Positions 6,150-6,163 of a stretch of DNA of 6,163 nt are shown here, one piece after another; position 1 is the first letter of the stretch; each line of letters starts with the position of its first letter. The notes below the pieces were generated by a model, which ran no database searches, was not told the DNA's origin, and saw only the letters and a program-made list of their open reading frames with translations. The stretch lies in assembly GCA_031282465.1 (NCBI GenBank), contig JAITDR010000141.1, forward strand, positions 1 to 6,163, given 5' to 3'. The translations under genes and the position numbers were made by a program. The DNA is from Desulfovibrio sp. (GTDB lineage Bacteria > Desulfobacterota > Desulfovibrionia > Desulfovibrionales > Desulfovibrionaceae).

Positions 6150-6163
6150 CCGGATGTTCGGTC

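Noticed and set aside
6121..6163. Start of another plus-strand gene (GGAGG at 6121-6125, ATG at 6145 or 6154)
   Set aside because: The spacing from GGAGG to either ATG is too long (19 or more bases) and at most six codons are visible before the edge.

Overview
The window is GC-rich and carries three genes: two on the minus strand (one cut by the left edge) and one on the plus strand, separated by a divergent intergenic region of about 330 bases. The organism is probably a Gram-negative bacterium. The aminotransferase and the large hypothetical protein have a flavour that would suit the Desulfovibrio group (Desulfobacterota). That placement is an impression from protein style and base composition; there is no rRNA or other marker here to confirm it.

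Layout. Positions 1-956 (minus) hold a class V PLP-dependent aminotransferase of the serine-pyruvate / alanine-glyoxylate type, missing its C-terminus at the window edge. Positions 980-4144 (minus) hold a protein of about 1054 residues. It reads as a strongly diverged PHP-like (polymerase and histidinol phosphatase) TIM-barrel domain, followed by a block of about five or six membrane segments and a soluble helical tail. Its stop codon is 23 bases from the aminotransferase start, so the two are probably one transcription unit read leftward. Positions 4145-4476 are the divergent intergenic region. It contains two copies of a 33-base GC-rich direct repeat separated by exactly 33 bases, small hairpins, and a possible weak leftward promoter. 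Positions 4477-6087 (plus) encode RecN, an SMC-like ATPase of double-strand break repair. A perfect 8-bp stem-loop without a T-tract follows recN, and a short inverted repeat lies near the right edge.

How the genes relate. RecN is a housekeeping repair gene with its own orientation, and nothing links it functionally to the leftward pair. The leftward pair is the more interesting part. The large membrane protein keeps the PHP-like order of landmarks (an HxH motif, a G-x-E motif, an E-I-Y-N strand and a GSD motif) but has lost several expected metal ligands, and it has no function I can name. Its neighbour is an amino acid/glyoxylate transaminase, which gives only a weak metabolic hint. Many long open frames opposite these genes are GC-rich shadows and were left out.
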